Position numbers and translations under genes: made by a program. The notes beneath the pieces were generated by a model that saw only the letters and a program-made list of their open reading frames with translations, did no database searches and had not been told where the DNA came from. Shown one piece after another: positions 62,371 through 64,000 of a stretch of DNA of 64,000 nt. The stretch is from positions 1,860,001-1,924,000 of the forward strand of contig CAWAXW010000006.1 of the NCBI GenBank assembly GCA_963786155.1, read 5' to 3'. Each line of letters opens with the position of its first letter. Within the stretch, counting starts at the first letter, position 1. Source of the stretch: CAWAXW01 sp963786155 (lineage in GTDB: Bacteria; Actinomycetota; CADDZG01; WHSQ01).

Positions 62371-64000
62371 ATGTCTCGTCCCACCAGTGGGTGGAGTCTT
62401 GAGGCTCCGACCGGACGCCGGAACCTGATCGGTGTATCGGCAGTGGTCGTCCTTATCTTGAGCATGATCGTGGCCCTGTCGCCGGCATCGGCTTTGGCCG
62501 ACGTCTACCGGCAGGACAAGGACGAGCTCGCCCTGAGAAGGGGCGACGACGACGAGGCCGCGCGCCCGTTGGAGACCGACGACGATGACGACGACGGCAA
62601 CGACAGCAGCGGTGGCGGCGACGGCGACTCCAGTGGCGGTGGCGGCGGAGGCGACTCCAGCGGCGGCGGCAGTGGTGGGAGCGGCGGCAGCAGCGGCGGC
62701 GGAGACGACGACTGCACCCTGGGCGGCAAAGACGAAGACGACAGCGACGACGGAAGCGATGACAGCGACGGTGGCAAAGACGGTAGCGGCGACGGCGGCG
62801 GCGGCAGCTCCGGTGGATCCGGCTCCGGCGGATCCGGCGGCAGTGGCTCCGGCAGCGGCGACGGCAAGTTCGTGGCCGACGGCGGTGGCGACAGTAGCGG
62901 TGGCGGCGGCGACGACAGCGGCGGCGACGACAGCAGTGGCGACGGTGGCGGCGACGACGACAGCGGCGACGACGACTCGTCGGACAACGGCGATGGCAAG
63001 TGCGGCGCGATCCACATCGCGAAGAGCGGCCCCTCGAGCCGGAACGTGGGCGAGTCGGCGGCCTACAGCTTCGCCGTCACGATCCCCGGCAACACCCCAC
63101 TGAGCAGCATCCAAGTCACCGACGACAAGTGCTCCCCCGCTCTCCAATCGAAAGCCGGGGACCAGGACGCTTTGCTCGAACAAGGGGAGACGTGGACATA
63201 CACGTGCAGTCGCACGGTGCTGGCGGGCGATTTCCCGCAGGTCCGTAACGTTGCGACCGCGCGGGGTACGCCACCCAAGGGACCGATCGTGTCCGACACC
63301 GACGAGCACATCATGAAGATCCCGGCCCCCAAGATCGACGTTGCGAAGACCGGGCCGAGCACCGGCACGGTCGGCGGTTCGGCGACCTACACGATCAACG
63401 TGAGCAACGCCGGCGCCGTTGCATTGAGCAACGTCACGGTCACCGACGACAAGTGCAACGCCGCCCCCGTGCGCCAAAGTGGCGACGTGAACTCCAACAA
63501 CGTCCTCGAGACGACCGAGACGTGGGTCTACACGTGCTCGAGGACGCTCGTAGATGCAGACCGCCCAGAGCTGACCAACATCGCCAAGGCGACAGGGAGC
63601 GGCAACGGTCAATCGACGACCGATCAGGACGATCACAAGCTGCAGGTGGCGGCCGCCGGTGCTCCGGTGATCGACATCGACAAGACGGGGCCGGCAACCG
63701 TGGCCGCGGGGCAGCTTGCCAACTACACGCTTACGGTTCGTAACCCCGGGACGCTTGCTTTGAGCACCGTCACGGTTACCGACGACAAGTGCAACGCGGC
63801 CCCCGTTCGCCAGAGCGGCGACACGAACTCCAACAACATCCTGGAGACGACCGAGACGTGGGTCTACACCTGCTCGCGGACGGTCCTCGAAGCCGACCGT
63901 CCTTCGGTGACGAACACCGCCACCGCGAGCGGGAAATCTGGTAGCCAGACGGCGACCGACACCGACACGCACGTCGTGCAAGTTCCGGCGGCAGGCGCGC
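62371..64000 (+). CDS. Secreted Asp/Ser/Gly-rich protein with DUF11-type repeats, cut by window end
   Basis: The frame opens at ATG 62371 behind AGGAGG and stays open to the last base, so at least 543 residues with the C-terminus missing. A signal peptide (LIGVSAVVVLILSMIVALSP, cleavage near ALA-DVY) is followed by about 160 residues of Asp, Ser and Gly in short repeats (62550-63000), then three DUF11-type beta-sandwich repeats: GESAAYSFAVTIPGNTPLSS, GGSATYTINVSNAGAVALSN and AGQLANYTLTVRNPGTLALS, each with VTDDKC and ETWxYTCSR carrying a likely disulfide pair. Probably a surface protein; a sorting signal or anchor would lie beyond the window. It resembles the LPXTG protein at 31-32 kb in composition. 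Confidence 0.85.
   Translation, partial: MSRPTSGWSLEAPTGRRNLIGVSAVVVLILSMIVALSPASALADVYRQDKDELALRRGDDDEAARPLETDDDDDDGNDSSGGGDGDSSGGGGGGDSSGGGSGGSGGSSGGGDDDCTLGGKDEDDSDDGSDDSDGGKDGSGDGGGGSSGGSGSGGSGGSGSGSGDGKFVADGGGDSSGGGGDDSGGDDSSGDGGGDDDSGDDDSSDNGDGKCGAIHIAKSGPSSRNVGESAAYSFAVTIPGNTPLSSIQVTDDKCSPALQSKAGDQDALLEQGETWTYTCSRTVLAGDFPQVRNVATARGTPPKGPIVSDTDEHIMKIPAPKIDVAKTGPSTGTVGGSATYTINVSNAGAVALSNVTVTDDKCNAAPVRQSGDVNSNNVLETTETWVYTCSRTLVDADRPELTNIAKATGSGNGQSTTDQDDHKLQVAAAGAPVIDIDKTGPATVAAGQLANYTLTVRNPGTLALSTVTVTDDKCNAAPVRQSGDTNSNNILETTETWVYTCSRTVLEADRPSVTNTATASGKSGSQTATDTDTHVVQVPAAGA

Noticed and set aside
62356..63981. A 541-codon open frame on the minus strand, Val/Ala-rich
   Set aside because: It is the mirror of the Asp/Ser/Gly-coding plus-strand gene; GGC, GAC and AGC codons give stop-free Ala, Val and Gly codons in reverse. 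It has no domain and no ribosome-binding site.

Overview
The window is a gene-dense, high-GC stretch of chromosome from an uncultured member of the Actinomycetota. The evidence is the gene order rplS / tandem lepB / rnhB / DUF2469 / yraN / comM / dprA / xerC / whiG-type sigma / rpsB / tsf / pyrH / frr / cdsA / dxr / rseP / ispG / rimP / nusA / ylxR / infB / DUF503 / rbfA / nrnA / truB / ribF, almost all on the minus strand, which closely follows the order I recall from Streptomyces. DUF2469, a 27-codon bL37-like ribosomal protein gene and an LPXTG-type wall protein also point there. I cannot place it below phylum.

Layout. 1-1.3 kb: distal part of a sulfatase gene with an in-frame stop. 1.3-21.9 kb: the translation / isoprenoid / phospholipid / recombination core on the minus strand, interrupted by an RTX-type calcium-binding protein gene between rseP and ispG. 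22-28 kb: accessory block with a small coiled-coil membrane protein, a PsbP-like membrane-anchored protein, a 1001-residue Ig-repeat surface protein and a translationally coupled GGDEF diguanylate cyclase. 28-34.7 kb: enoyl-CoA hydratase, yraN, DUF2469, rnhB, an atypical protein kinase, a sortase-anchored Asp/Ser/Gly-rich protein, two signal peptidases, rplS, tRNA-Glu(CUC) and tRNA-Gln(CUG). 34.7-40.3 kb: secreted M14 peptidase, gltX and a secreted LVIVD beta-propeller. 40.4-49.3 kb: amino acid genes (ilvE, serA, serC, an aspartate-type aminotransferase) enclosing a hypothetical gene and two tandem RTX-type genes. 49.3-57.6 kb: split TauE exporter, a third RTX relative, a CysG-N-type siroheme enzyme, a second M14 peptidase and a three-gene LVIVD operon. 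57.8-61.5 kb: an SRPBCC gene and gatC-gatA-gatB. 61.6-64 kb: PH/SHOCT protein and a surface protein with DUF11 repeats running off the window.

How it fits together. gltX, tRNA-Gln and gatCAB together imply that Gln-tRNA is made by amidating Glu-tRNA(Gln). The accessory genes are dominated by secreted or surface-exposed products (Ig repeats, RTX repeats, LVIVD propellers, M14 peptidases, sortase substrate, DUF11 repeats), with c-di-GMP synthesis coupled to one of them; this suggests a cell-surface / matrix lifestyle, which is inference.

Quality caution. At least fifteen conserved genes switch reading frame inside well-conserved domains, including essential ones (truB, ispG, dxr, serC, gatC/A/B). 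Frameshifts are sporadic over most of the window and very dense at about 56.3-61.7 kb. Indel errors in the assembly are the simplest explanation, so I annotate these as single genes with a noted frameshift rather than as pseudogenes. No rRNA, CRISPR array, insertion sequence, integrase-type island or origin was seen, and no gene-free stretch exceeds 300 bases.
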